64,000 nt of DNA from an uncultured Eubacteriales bacterium (GCA_902764875.1 CACWXP010000005.1:1-64000), one strand, 5' to 3'. Numbered from the stretch's first letter, positions 1-9,165 are shown. A program made the numbers and translations. Notes: generated by a model not told the origin, from the sequence alone.

Positions 1-129
1 TTCGTGCTTCACGCTGCCGTCCCGGTATGTCTCCTCGTCCGTTTCCGGACGTTCCGTGGTTTCGTCGTCCGGAATCGCGTCCGAATATGCTTTCTCTTCA
101 TAATCCGTTTTCCGCTCTGACATAGTCAT
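1..129 (-). CDS. Partial hydrophilic protein downstream of hsdR (runs off left edge)
   Basis: First 43 codons of a gene that leaves the window. The ATG at 129 (a second in-frame ATG lies at 123) follows a GAGGGG ribosome site and starts only 8 bases after the hsdR stop, so it reads as the next gene of the restriction operon. The visible part is hydrophilic and rich in Asp, Glu, Thr and Arg, with no membrane segment or motif I recognise. Its role cannot be judged from this fragment. Confidence 0.55.
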   Translation of the reverse strand, partial: MTMSERKTDYEEKAYSDAIPDDETTERPETDEETYRDGSVKHE

Positions 130-137
130 CCATCCCC

Positions 138-3100
138 TCACACCGTCTTCCGCATATCCCGATAAATCACGCTGCTCAGCGCATGCATCACTGCGTTGTA
201 TTTCGCCTGATCCGCAAAAAGGCTGGTAAAAGCATCCTGCGATTCGGTATAGCAGTCCTGGGCAATCAGGTTGAAGAATTTCGGGAACACGCTGTCGTTG
301 AAAATCTGCGGGTCAGACGTTTTCGCCATGGTCTGAAGTTTTTCATCCGCCATCAGCTTATCCTTCATGGCGCTGACCACAACCCGGTCCGCGTCTGTAA
401 AGGTTCCGTTGTATTGCTCATTGATCTTGTCGATGATTTCGTCCAGCGGCAGCTTCTTTTCCGGAGAGGCCACGCTCCGCGCGTTCACCGGCACCAGCAC
501 CGTTGCCGTCTCCCTCAGGTCGATGGATCCCTCATAGGTCTTCTGCAGCTTATAGTATTCAAGCTTCAGCTTCCCTTCCAGGTCGATCATCTCTACCTGA
601 TCCGGCGGAATCAGCCCCAGCAGGTAGCTCAGAAAAACATATTCCTCATGCAGTTCCCTGTCGAACATTCGCACAATCTGGCTCAGATACCCGTACCATT
701 TCACAAAGGAACGGCACAGCCGCCGGAACTGATATCTGCCATCCGGTTCCAGCTTGTTGTACCGATCCGCCACCGGTTTCAGGATGCTGCTCATCCGGCC
801 CATGGCCTTGTCGTCCTGCTTGCTGAAGCTGAAATATTCATTGGCAAAGGTATCAACATCGTTGTCCGAATACAGCGCATACCCCCGCAGTTCATTCTGT
901 GCCTGATACAGCAGGTCCGTATTGACCTCGCTCTCCAGGATCGTTTCCTGATAGAACGGCTGGAAGGCCTCCTGAATATCCTCCCGGGTGTTCACAAAGT
1001 CCAGCACGAACGTGTCCGATTTCAGCGGATGAATCCGGTTCAGCCGGGAAAGCGTCTGCACCGCCTTCACGCCCCGCAGTTTCTTGTCCACCACCATCGT
1101 GTGCAGCAGCGGCTCGTCAAACCCGGTCTGGTATTTCTCAGCTACAATCAGCACATGGAAGTTATCGTGGAACTCGCTCTTCGTCTGGGATTCGCTGATA
1201 TGCGTACCATCTTTCCGCACGTTCAGTTTCGGCTCGGTGTATTCCTCCCCGTTGTCCTGAATCGTTCCGGAGAAAGCCACCAGCAGACCCACGTCCCTAT
1301 ATCCGTTCTCTTCAATGTATCGCTTGCATTCCTGATAGTACCGCACCGCCGCCAGCCGGGAGGACGTAATGACCATCATCTTCCCCTGCCCGCCGATCTT
1401 GTGGCGTGTGGTCTCCATATAGGTTTCGACAATGATCTGCGCCTTCTGGCTGATGTTATACGGGTGCAGCTGTTCAAACTTCCGGATCACCTTCGCCGCC
1501 CGGCTGCCGGGCACGTCCGGATTGTCCGGAATCGTCTTCGCGATCTTGAAGCAGGTGTCATAGGTCATGTAGTTCTGCAGCACGTCCATGATGAAGCCTT
1601 CCTCAATGGCCTGCCGCATGGAATAGATATGGAACGGATGATAGGTGCCATCCGTATACTCCGTGCCGAACATCTCCAGGGTCGTAGCCTTCGGCGTCGC
1701 GGTGAAGGCAAAGAACGACAGGTTCCTGTGTCGGCCGTGGATGATCATCTCCCGCACCAGCTTGTCTGTCGGATCGACCTCTTCCTCCGCCTTGCCCTCG
1801 ATCTCTGCGTATTCCCGCAGGGCATCCTCCGTGTTCGCCAGCGCCGCCTTCAGCTTCAGCGCGGAAGTCCCGGTCTGGGAGGAATGGGCCTCGTCGACGA
1901 TGACCGCGTAGTTCCGACCCTTCGCCGCATCCACTTCCTGATAAATCACCGGGAATTTCTGCAGCGTCGTCACGATGATCCGCACCCCGGCGTTGATCGC
2001 GTCCCGCAGATCCCGGCTGTTCTTATCCTCCCCGATGGTTTCCACCGCGCCCAGGGTGTGATCAAAGCCGGAGATTGTTTCCTGCAGCTGGGCGTCGAGC
2101 ACGGTCCGGTCGGTGACCACGACCACGCTGGAGAAAACCGGTTTGTTCTCCGCGTCATGCAGAGATGCCAGCCGGTAAGCCGTCCAGGCGATGGTATTCG
2201 ATTTTCCGGAACCGGCGGAATGCTGAATCAGATAGTTGTGCCCTGCCCCGTTTTCGGACACGTGGGCAATCATCTTCCGCACCGCGTCCATCTGGTGGTA
2301 CCGCGGGAAGATCAGGCGCTTCTTCTCCGTCACCTTTTCCGTTCCGTCCGGCAGGGTCTTCTTTTCCCGGATGGTCTGCAGATGGATAAACTTCTGCAGA
2401 ATATCCATCATGCTGTCCTTCTGGAACACGTTTTCCCAAAGATACGCCGTCGGATATCCGTCCGGATTCGGCGGGTTTCCCTTGCCGCCGTCCCGGCCGG
2501 CGCCGTTGCTTCCCTGGTTGAAGGGCAGGAAGTAGGTGTCTTTCCCTGCCAGTTTCGTTGCCATCCATACTTCCGTATGGTCCACGGCAAAGTAGCCGAG
2601 GATCCGCTTGTTGAACTGGAAGCAGATCTCCCGCGGATCCCGGTCATACATCCATTGCAGTTTCGCGTTGTCCGCGGTCTGTCCGGTATACTGGTTTTTG
2701 AGTTCAAATGCGAACACCGGGATGCCGTTCAGCACCAGCACCATGTCCACGCTCTTGTTGTTGTCCGCGCTGTAATACCACTGGCGGTAAACGGCGATAT
2801 GGTTCGCGGCGTACTGAGCGGCCGCCGTCTGATTCAGGGAAGATTCCGGCCGGAAGTAGCACACCCGGAAGGAGATTCCCCGGTGTTTGAATCCATGCCG
2901 CAGCACATGGATCAGCCCGAACATATCGCAGGCATTGTTGAAGGCCATGCAGAACTTCCGCACCGTGTCCATCTGGTTGGCGTTCACGAACCGGGCCCAT
3001 TCCTTCGGCTGTGTCCGCTGAATGAAATCGATCAGGGTATTGACATACAGGCCCAGCGATGGATCGTAAGCGTCGCAGCCCTTCACATACCCGCCGGAAG

Positions 3101-3164
3101 GAGACAGGAAGGAAGCCTCGATATCCGATTCGAAGCTCTTCTCATTGGTCTCATTGATCGGCAT
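138..3164 (-). CDS. hsdR: Type I restriction enzyme, R (restriction/translocase) subunit
   Basis: About 1008 residues, full length for HsdR. The motor subunit of a type I R-M complex pumps DNA with ATP and cleaves unmodified DNA in the cytoplasm. Visible in order: the N-terminal nuclease core with VDMVL and FAFELK (the D...ExK pattern, near residues 140-156), Walker A HSAGSGKS near 315, the DEAH box VDEAHSS, the FTATP helicase motif, and a helical C-terminus that would bind HsdM/HsdS. The start is put at the ATG at 3164, which has AGGGGG eight bases upstream; the frame is open 12 codons further but without a ribosome site. It lies 17 bases after fic and is the fourth gene of the operon. Confidence 0.96.
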   Translation of the reverse strand: MPINETNEKSFESDIEASFLSPSGGYVKGCDAYDPSLGLYVNTLIDFIQRTQPKEWARFVNANQMDTVRKFCMAFNNACDMFGLIHVLRHGFKHRGISFRVCYFRPESSLNQTAAAQYAANHIAVYRQWYYSADNNKSVDMVLVLNGIPVFAFELKNQYTGQTADNAKLQWMYDRDPREICFQFNKRILGYFAVDHTEVWMATKLAGKDTYFLPFNQGSNGAGRDGGKGNPPNPDGYPTAYLWENVFQKDSMMDILQKFIHLQTIREKKTLPDGTEKVTEKKRLIFPRYHQMDAVRKMIAHVSENGAGHNYLIQHSAGSGKSNTIAWTAYRLASLHDAENKPVFSSVVVVTDRTVLDAQLQETISGFDHTLGAVETIGEDKNSRDLRDAINAGVRIIVTTLQKFPVIYQEVDAAKGRNYAVIVDEAHSSQTGTSALKLKAALANTEDALREYAEIEGKAEEEVDPTDKLVREMIIHGRHRNLSFFAFTATPKATTLEMFGTEYTDGTYHPFHIYSMRQAIEEGFIMDVLQNYMTYDTCFKIAKTIPDNPDVPGSRAAKVIRKFEQLHPYNISQKAQIIVETYMETTRHKIGGQGKMMVITSSRLAAVRYYQECKRYIEENGYRDVGLLVAFSGTIQDNGEEYTEPKLNVRKDGTHISESQTKSEFHDNFHVLIVAEKYQTGFDEPLLHTMVVDKKLRGVKAVQTLSRLNRIHPLKSDTFVLDFVNTREDIQEAFQPFYQETILESEVNTDLLYQAQNELRGYALYSDNDVDTFANEYFSFSKQDDKAMGRMSSILKPVADRYNKLEPDGRYQFRRLCRSFVKWYGYLSQIVRMFDRELHEEYVFLSYLLGLIPPDQVEMIDLEGKLKLEYYKLQKTYEGSIDLRETATVLVPVNARSVASPEKKLPLDEIIDKINEQYNGTFTDADRVVVSAMKDKLMADEKLQTMAKTSDPQIFNDSVFPKFFNLIAQDCYTESQDAFTSLFADQAKYNAVMHALSSVIYRDMRKTV

Positions 3165-3181
3165 ATTTACGCCCCCTCGTC

Positions 3182-4180
3182 TTATTCCCGAATCTCCCAC
3201 CAGCCGCCCTTGGGCGAGCCGTGCCGGATCAGAACACCCTGTGCTTTCAGCTCAGCCTGAATGCGCTGGATCTGCCGCTCGGACATATTGGCAAGAGCGG
3301 CAATCTCCCGGGCGGAAGCCTTCGGTTTCTTCTTCAGAACTGCCATCACCGCATTCTGTCCTTTACCGCCATTTTCTACGACACTATTTACGACATTATC
3401 TACGACATTTCCTGCCTGACCTTCATGAATTTCCTGCAGAAGGTTTCGAATCAGCCGGAGAATGAACGAAGTAAATACTTCGTTTTGCGCGCTGTTCTGC
3501 GCAACATTCAGGGCCTGGTAATACTCCTCCTGATGTTCATGGATCATGTTCTCGATCGGCAACCAGGCAAAAATCGGCCGCCATTGCTGCAGAATCAGGG
3601 AATGCCAGAGTCTCCCCGTTCGCCCGTTCCCGTCAGAGAACGGATGAATATATTCGAATTCGCAATGGAAGATGGCCCCTTTGATCAGCGGATGCACAGA
3701 TGTGGTGCGCAGCCAGTCAAACAACTGCCGCATCACTTCCGGCACATAAGCTGCCGGCGTTCCCGCGTGCATCAACTGTTCCCCACGGAACACACCCACG
3801 TTGCCGCTTCGGAAGCACCCCGCGTCCGGAACCAGATCCTGCATCATCATCCGATGCGCCAGCAGCAAATCTTCCATGGATTCCGGATCCAGTTCGCTCA
3901 GACGCTCATAAGCTTCATAGGCGTTCTGTACTTCCCGGATATCTTTCGGCGGTCCGAGGACACGCTTCCCGTCAATAACCGCCGTCACCTGGTCCAGGGA
4001 TAATGTATTCTGCTCGATGGCCAGAGAAGAATAGATGGATTTGATCCGGTTCTCCCGCCGCAGTTTCGGATCCGGAGTAAACTGCCCGTCCACAGAAACG
4101 ATCCCGACCAACTCGCTGATCTCTGCCATCAGGTTCATGATCTCATCCGTCATTTGAAAAGGAGGTGAATAGCTGCTCAT
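3182..4180 (-). CDS. Fic-family AMP-transferase with C-terminal winged helix
   Basis: 332 residues. Fic enzymes move AMP from ATP to a hydroxyl group on a target protein. The catalytic motif HPFSDGNGRTGR sits at residues 179-190. An inhibitory-helix-like motif SSLAIEQN is at 51-58, with Gln where Gly/Asn is usual, suggesting built-in auto-inhibition. An Asn/Val-rich stretch leads to a helix-turn-helix region (about 270-320), so it may bind DNA. The ATG at 4180 overlaps the hsdS stop by four bases and uses the AAGGAGG inside the hsdS end, which argues for translational coupling. Its place between hsdS and hsdR suggests it modifies or guards the restriction complex; that is inference. Confidence 0.92.
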   Translation of the reverse strand: MSSYSPPFQMTDEIMNLMAEISELVGIVSVDGQFTPDPKLRRENRIKSIYSSLAIEQNTLSLDQVTAVIDGKRVLGPPKDIREVQNAYEAYERLSELDPESMEDLLLAHRMMMQDLVPDAGCFRSGNVGVFRGEQLMHAGTPAAYVPEVMRQLFDWLRTTSVHPLIKGAIFHCEFEYIHPFSDGNGRTGRLWHSLILQQWRPIFAWLPIENMIHEHQEEYYQALNVAQNSAQNEVFTSFILRLIRNLLQEIHEGQAGNVVDNVVNSVVENGGKGQNAVMAVLKKKPKASAREIAALANMSERQIQRIQAELKAQGVLIRHGSPKGGWWEIRE

Positions 4181-5481
4181 GCGGGTACCTCCTTCTTGCC
4201 GGTGACATATTCGTAGATGAGGGATTTTTTGTAGGAGTCGAGTTCTTCTACTACTTTTTCTTTTTTGAAAATCAACTGATCAATTTCACTTTTTTTTCGA
4301 TCAAGATATGAAACTATTTCTTCTTGTTCATTAATATCCAACAATAAAATGGGAATATTACCCACTATCGATGTATTGAGATTCTGCATTGTTGTTCCAA
4401 CTGAATGAATCTCTAAATACTGTTTAATACAAGGATTCTGTAAATAATACGATAAATAGGCTGGAACAATCTTATCATTTAGTCGTATCTGAATACAGCC
4501 AGTACCACAGATATAGTCTCTTTTATCATCGATCACACATGCGCAACGTCCCATTTCGCCTCGTCTTCCAAAGACAATATCTCCTCTCTTTAGTATATGT
4601 CTTGATAGTTCATAAGCTTTAGATTTAGTTATGGTACAACTATTATCAGGTATTATTTCTCCATTAGAAATATTAGCAGGATTAACAACAACAATCTCGT
4701 TTGATACGTACTCATCAGCATGAAGCTGACTTCCAAATGGACCGGTTTGAATTAATTCTATCCCTCTGTTTAAAGATGATACACTCCATTTGTCTGGTAT
4801 TTTTCCTATCCACCTAACTCCGCTATCTTTCATCTGCCGATCAGGCCGAATACCTTTTGTAACGGCATGCGTGATCACAGCCTGTTTCAGCTTCTTGTAT
4901 TCCTCGATGGAAGCGCGGGTTTGTTCGATGACAGAATCAATATGATCGCACTCTTCATCAAGATAAGCAACGATTTGTTTTTGTTCATCAATCGACGGGA
5001 AAAGAATCGGTTGCTTCTTCAATTCTTTATAACCAAGTGTCAATCGAATACCAGAGCCCATATTGTGCAATGCCTTTTTTGTTTCGTATCCCTTGAACAA
5101 ATACGTAGCATATTCTGGAGTTATCAAATCTTGATTAGGCCATAATGCAAGATAAGCTGATGTTATTACTCCTTTTTCTTTAACTAGTCCTGTTCGGAGT
5201 GTTTTGAAATCATAATTCAGATTTAACCCATTTATCATTACAGTACCAGGTTCAACAATAGTATAATTCGTTATTGTATCCGCTACGTAGTCATCACTAT
5301 CGGCATCAAAATTCTTCTTTGGTATTATTTCTCCAAACTTGAACTGTAAAGCATTTTGAACATTGCCATCAGTGTTTTTTGTTTTTATTTCTCGGAAAGC
5401 GCGCTGAGCAGGCAACACCTTCCACCCTGCCGGTATCTCCCCGATCCACTCAATCCCCGAATCCTTCATCTCTCTCGCCAT
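4177..5481 (-). CDS. hsdS: Type I restriction system specificity (S) subunit
   Basis: 434 residues; reads the bipartite target sequence for methylation and cleavage. It shows the duplicated HsdS plan: each half opens with MKDSG.(E/R)WIG.IP (near residues 5 and 217), followed by a target recognition domain and a long helix with DEQ/NEQ..IV.YLD. The ATG at 5481 is chosen over the GTG at 5487 because AAGGAGG lies 7 bases before the ATG but only 1 base before the GTG. The two recognition domains are strikingly AT-rich next to the conserved segments and the neighbouring hsd genes, as expected if they are exchanged by recombination. The end of the gene carries the ribosome site for fic. Confidence 0.95.
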   Translation of the reverse strand: MAREMKDSGIEWIGEIPAGWKVLPAQRAFREIKTKNTDGNVQNALQFKFGEIIPKKNFDADSDDYVADTITNYTIVEPGTVMINGLNLNYDFKTLRTGLVKEKGVITSAYLALWPNQDLITPEYATYLFKGYETKKALHNMGSGIRLTLGYKELKKQPILFPSIDEQKQIVAYLDEECDHIDSVIEQTRASIEEYKKLKQAVITHAVTKGIRPDRQMKDSGVRWIGKIPDKWSVSSLNRGIELIQTGPFGSQLHADEYVSNEIVVVNPANISNGEIIPDNSCTITKSKAYELSRHILKRGDIVFGRRGEMGRCACVIDDKRDYICGTGCIQIRLNDKIVPAYLSYYLQNPCIKQYLEIHSVGTTMQNLNTSIVGNIPILLLDINEQEEIVSYLDRKKSEIDQLIFKKEKVVEELDSYKKSLIYEYVTGKKEVPA

Positions 5482-5483
5482 AC

Positions 5484-7244
5484 TCACGCCTCCTTGTGGA
5501 ACAGCGCCTGCAGGCTGGCTGAGATATCTTTTTCCAGTTCCGTAATCCGGGCCATGATGTTCTCTACGGGTTCCGGAGCCTGGTACTCATAGAAATACCG
5601 GGTCATGGGGATTTCATAGCCGACCTTTGTTTTCTTTTCATCAATCCAGGCATCCGGTGCATAGGGCAGCACTTCCCGTTCGAAATACTCCCGGATATCT
5701 TCCTTCATGGGGACGTTCTCCGTATCCCGCAGATTGGCATCCGGAACCGGCTTTCCTTTCTTTAGAACGGGATTGCCGTTCTCATCCTTTTCCGGGCGTT
5801 CCACGGTGATCTTGTAATACCCGAATTCTTCTGTATCAAAGATCTTGCTCTGGCAATAGATTCCGTTTTTGTCGCCGTAAATGGCATCATTTTTGAATTC
5901 GCCGTATGCCTGCACAATCAGGTTCCGGCATTTGTCGGTGATATCGTTCCGCTTGGTGCCGATGCTCTTCCGCCGCGGCTCGAAGCAGTGGCTGGCGTCA
6001 ATGAGCTGCACCTTCCCGGCCCGATGTACGGGCTTGTTCTTGGAGCAGATCCAGATATAGGTGGAAATGCCGGTGTTCATGAACTGATCCGTACTGAGCT
6101 GGATGATGGCGTCGAGCCAGTCGTTTTCCAGAATATATCGCCGGATCTCGCTGGGACCGCTTTCCGCGTCGCCGGAGAACAGCGGGGATCCATTCTGGAT
6201 GATCGCCATCTTTCCGTTCGGGGCCAGTTTGCTCAGGCCATTCAGGACAAACAGCTGCTGTCCATCGGAAATCTTCGGCAGGCCCGGGGCGAAGCGCCCC
6301 ATCTCTCCCAGGGCGTGTTCCTTCTCAACGGCTTTCTGCTCCCGCTTCCAGTCGATTCCGAAGGGCGGATTACTGATACAATATTGGAAGGTATATCCCT
6401 GGAACTGATCGTCCGACAGGGTATCCCCGAACCGCATATTGTTCGGATCGCCGCCGCGGATCATCATATCCGCCTTGGCGATGGCAAAGGTGCTGGGGTT
6501 GAATTCCTGGCCAAAGCAGGTGACCTCGATTTCGCTGTTCAGGTCATGAATCCGCTCCTCCATGCAGCTAAGCATCTGACTGGTGCCCATGGTCATGTCA
6601 TACACAGTGACGTTGCCGCCGCGGGTCAGGTCCGCATCGGAAAGAAGCAGGTCCGTCATAAGGTAAATGATATCCCGGCTGGTGAAATGTGCTCCGGCTT
6701 CCTCGCCGAAAGACTCGCTGAACCGGCGTACCAGGTCTTCAAAGATATATCCGCAATCCACCGCACTGATCTTGTCCGGCCCGAGGTAGCCCTTCGGGCT
6801 GTTGAACTCCTTGATGGTCAGATACAGGGTGTTGCTCTCGACCATGCGGCGGATGACGGTATCGAAATCGAACTTAGACAGCACGTCCTGCACATTCCCG
6901 GAAAAACCGGCCAAATAGTCCCGGAAGTTGGCCTCGATGTTCTCCGGATCGGAAAGCAGAGTTTCAAAGGTGAATTTGCTGGTGTTATAGAACTGATAGC
7001 CGGAAGCCTTGGTCAGGAAACCGTCAATGACCGCCAGATGCTTCACTTTTTCATAGGTATCCTGCACCGCCTGCCAGGTCGGCAGCAGGCAGTCATGAAA
7101 CCGCTTCACAACCGTCATCGGCAGAATAACCAGGCCGTATTCATGGGGCTTGAAAGGCCCGCGCAGCATGTCCGCCACGTTCCAGATCATGGTGGCCTTT
7201 TCAGCGATATTTGTTCCAACTACGCCGATTCTGTCATTACTCAT
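5484..7244 (-). CDS. hsdM: Type I restriction system DNA methylase (M) subunit
   Basis: 586 residues; with HsdS it methylates adenine in the target using SAM. An N-terminal HsdM helical domain (about 10-150) precedes the methylase domain, with motif I as YDMTMGTSQML at 215-225 and catalytic motif IV NPPF at 292-295. The motif I sequence departs from the common DP.(C/A)G(S/T)G form but matches a branch of HsdM that has YDPTMGT; the Pro is Met here. It is first in the operon; its stop overlaps the region of the hsdS start. A promoter lies 37 bases upstream. Confidence 0.95.
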   Translation of the reverse strand: MSNDRIGVVGTNIAEKATMIWNVADMLRGPFKPHEYGLVILPMTVVKRFHDCLLPTWQAVQDTYEKVKHLAVIDGFLTKASGYQFYNTSKFTFETLLSDPENIEANFRDYLAGFSGNVQDVLSKFDFDTVIRRMVESNTLYLTIKEFNSPKGYLGPDKISAVDCGYIFEDLVRRFSESFGEEAGAHFTSRDIIYLMTDLLLSDADLTRGGNVTVYDMTMGTSQMLSCMEERIHDLNSEIEVTCFGQEFNPSTFAIAKADMMIRGGDPNNMRFGDTLSDDQFQGYTFQYCISNPPFGIDWKREQKAVEKEHALGEMGRFAPGLPKISDGQQLFVLNGLSKLAPNGKMAIIQNGSPLFSGDAESGPSEIRRYILENDWLDAIIQLSTDQFMNTGISTYIWICSKNKPVHRAGKVQLIDASHCFEPRRKSIGTKRNDITDKCRNLIVQAYGEFKNDAIYGDKNGIYCQSKIFDTEEFGYYKITVERPEKDENGNPVLKKGKPVPDANLRDTENVPMKEDIREYFEREVLPYAPDAWIDEKKTKVGYEIPMTRYFYEYQAPEPVENIMARITELEKDISASLQALFHKEA

Positions 7245-7280
7245 TCAGGGATCCCTCTTATTTCTGCTGTGTGATGTCTT

Positions 7281-7309
7281 ATTGTACCACAAAAATGCAG
7301 GAACAACAA
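7281..7309 (-). promoter_or_regulatory. Promoter of the hsdM-hsdS-fic-hsdR operon
   Basis: On the minus strand TTGTTG, 17 bases, TACAAT, ending 36 bases before the hsdM start. No other promoter-like sequence was seen between hsdM and the mcrC remnant. Confidence 0.6.
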
Positions 7310-7344
7310 ATTTCCGGCACATACAGGTGATTTTTCTTTAGCTA

Positions 7345-7683
7345 TTATTTAGAACCGCCCGATTCCCAGAATGTCGGATCCTCCGCAATTCGATTCAGTT
7401 GCTCTGCAATATCCACAAACTCCCGGTTCAAATCCAACGTTTTTACGCTGATTCGATTCCCGCTCATCAAGTAGCTGCCGTCCGGCTGGATTTGCTCATC
7501 AGTCTTTGCATACAGCAGCATTCCGGACACAGAATCCCATTCCGTTCCGTATTCCTTCTCCTTGTTTTTCACATAGGTGAAAATTTGATAAAGATTGTTG
7601 GAATGGATTGTGCTGACATTATACTGTGTTTGCATGGTATGGGTATAGTAGAAAGCATCAAGAGTGTTATTTCTTCCTTGCAA
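7345..7683 (-). pseudogene. mcrC: C-terminal remnant of an McrC-type restriction subunit
   Basis: About 112 codons matching the last third of McrC, the nuclease partner of McrB-type GTPases that cut modified DNA. Recognisable McrC features are TMQTQYN, the HSNNLYQIFTYV helix, SGMLLYAKTDE and SGNRISVKTLDLN. The catalytic D..K segment usually reads like IDAKYY; here it is LDAFYY, so the Lys is lost. An in-frame TAA lies two codons upstream of the first possible start (a TTG), and no mcrB or mcrC 5' part is present. It is a broken leftover of a second restriction system at this locus. Confidence 0.75.
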
Positions 7684-7735
7684 GACTTAAGATTACACTC
7701 ACCACTAAGAATACCACTATAATGATAATAAGCAT
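7667..7735 (-). CDS. 22-residue single-pass membrane peptide
   Basis: An ATG at 7735 preceded by the very strong site AAAGGAGGGGAG opens 22 codons coding for MLIIIIVVFLVVSVILS and then ARKK: one hydrophobic helix with a positively charged tail. It starts 39 bases after the upstream DUF4230 gene and overlaps the mcrC remnant in another frame. The ribosome site and the helix argue for translation, but composition alone cannot prove it, and the function is unknown. Confidence 0.45.
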   Translation of the reverse strand: MLIIIIVVFLVVSVILSLARKK

Positions 7736-7774
7736 GTTTTCTCCCCTCCTTTCAGATTAATCAGGAGTATTTAA

Positions 7775-8437
7775 TTACCAAGGATTATCAGCCCATCGAA
7801 CAGTATATTCAACTCCCATCTCCTTTCCCAAATTGACGATATACCGCTCCAGCAGCGTTTTCGTATTGTTTTTTGCTCTTCTCAGCAGAGCCTGATCATT
7901 TTCAGCTTCTTGCCGCATATTATTTTGCGCGGCTGCGTAAGTTTCTGCTCTTTCCTCTCCCGAAATTGAAGCAAGTAGACCTGTCTCATCTACTGGATCT
8001 GAAAAAGAATCAGCATCAATGTTCAGCACTTTGGCATCTGGTACATATATGTCAACAATACCTCCATCATCCGAGTTATTAATCAATATTTTATCCTTTT
8101 TTAAATCAATTCCGATATCCACCGTTCCACTGTATTCCATCCAAAATTGTTTATATCCGGTTTTCAACAAATCATTAAATGGCCATGTAAGGATATCGCT
8201 GATGATTTTTTCAGCTCCTTCTGGTTTTCTTTCATAAACCGCAACATTATGATAATAAGTCCTTAGCGTAGCTAATTCGCAAATTTCGCTTACAGAAGAA
8301 ATCTCAGACACGTCAAACTTCTTTTGCTCTTCCTTCTTTATCGGAATATTAAAGACACCGGCAACTAAGGCAATACAGACAAGCACTTCAATGATAATCG
8401 GATAATTATTTTTCAAAACAGTCATAACAGGTTTCAT
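7775..8437 (-). CDS. DUF4230 family membrane-anchored protein (second of a pair)
   Basis: 220 residues: one N-terminal membrane helix (about 12-32) and then a DUF4230 domain facing outward, recognisable from SVSEICELATLRTYYHNVA and from the spacing of its strands. The C-terminal third is helical and charged. The family has no established activity. The start is the ATG at 8437, 10 bases after AGGAGG; an upstream ATG at 8464 lacks a ribosome site. It follows its paralogue by 33 bases in one operon. Base composition is lower in GC than the surroundings. Confidence 0.85.
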   Translation of the reverse strand: MKPVMTVLKNNYPIIIEVLVCIALVAGVFNIPIKKEEQKKFDVSEISSVSEICELATLRTYYHNVAVYERKPEGAEKIISDILTWPFNDLLKTGYKQFWMEYSGTVDIGIDLKKDKILINNSDDGGIVDIYVPDAKVLNIDADSFSDPVDETGLLASISGEERAETYAAAQNNMRQEAENDQALLRRAKNNTKTLLERYIVNLGKEMGVEYTVRWADNPW

Positions 8438-8470
8438 TGCTACAACGCCTCCTAGCTTTATCATAGCCCG

Positions 8471-9025
8471 TCATTTAAATACCAAAGTATAACCTTGCGG
8501 TTTTAGGATCGGAAGCAGTAAACCTTTTATTGTTGCCTCCAGATTTTCCCTTGCCACAGCTTTAAGCTCTCCTGATTCCGTCGCTTCTTTTTCTGCATCT
8601 TCTTTACTATATTTCAACATTTCTGCTACACTAACATCTGTATTCGAGGGAAGAATCTTCATTGAGTCTTCATCGATAATATTAACCTTTACTTCTATCT
8701 CAGGTAAAACAACGGTAACTACCTTTTTATCCGGATCAACATCAAAACCAACATCCTTCATGTCGATACCGGCCTTTACAGCAGCATTATAGCAAATTTT
8801 GCACCGAACTTTCTCCCTGGTATCATCCGTATATATGTCCGCAATACCTCTATATCTGAATTCAGCCGTAGAAAGCTCAGAAATGTCGATTGCCTTTGTT
8901 AACGTAGACGATGTAATGATACTAACTTTCTGAGAGCTATTTTGGAAAACGAAACGATATATCGCCGATACAGCTATCGCGACAATCCCGATAATCAAGA
9001 CAATCCTGAAAAGATTCTTGTTCAT
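8471..9025 (-). CDS. DUF4230 family membrane-anchored protein (first of a pair)
   Basis: 184 residues with an N-terminal membrane helix (about 5-25), a short linker, and a DUF4230 domain with SSTLTKAIDISELSTAEFRY. It shares domain plan with the next gene, so the two arose by duplication or pair as a heteromer. The ATG at 9025 follows GAGAGGATG. A consensus promoter lies just upstream. Function unknown; the outward domain on a single anchor suggests a surface or envelope role. Confidence 0.85.
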   Translation of the reverse strand: MNKNLFRIVLIIGIVAIAVSAIYRFVFQNSSQKVSIITSSTLTKAIDISELSTAEFRYRGIADIYTDDTREKVRCKICYNAAVKAGIDMKDVGFDVDPDKKVVTVVLPEIEVKVNIIDEDSMKILPSNTDVSVAEMLKYSKEDAEKEATESGELKAVARENLEATIKGLLLPILKPQGYTLVFK

Positions 9026-9058
9026 GTCATCCTCTCATCACACAAAAATGTCCTGTAA

Positions 9059-9087
9059 ATTTTACCAAACATAAAACTCGATGTCAA
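9059..9087 (-). promoter_or_regulatory. Promoter of the DUF4230 pair
   Basis: Minus strand TTGACA, 17 bases, TAAAAT, ending 33 bases before the first DUF4230 start codon. Confidence 0.65.
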
Positions 9088-9165
9088 TTCTGCTAAATTT
9101 TCCTGCGAGGCGAATAAAACGGGGATAAGCATACGCTTCCCCCGCTATACAGAAATTCCAATCCA

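Noticed and set aside
183-3260. Long plus-strand open frame opposite hsdR
   Set aside because: A mirror of the GC-rich hsdR codons; its translation is Arg/His/Val-rich without motifs, while the minus strand has all HsdR motifs.
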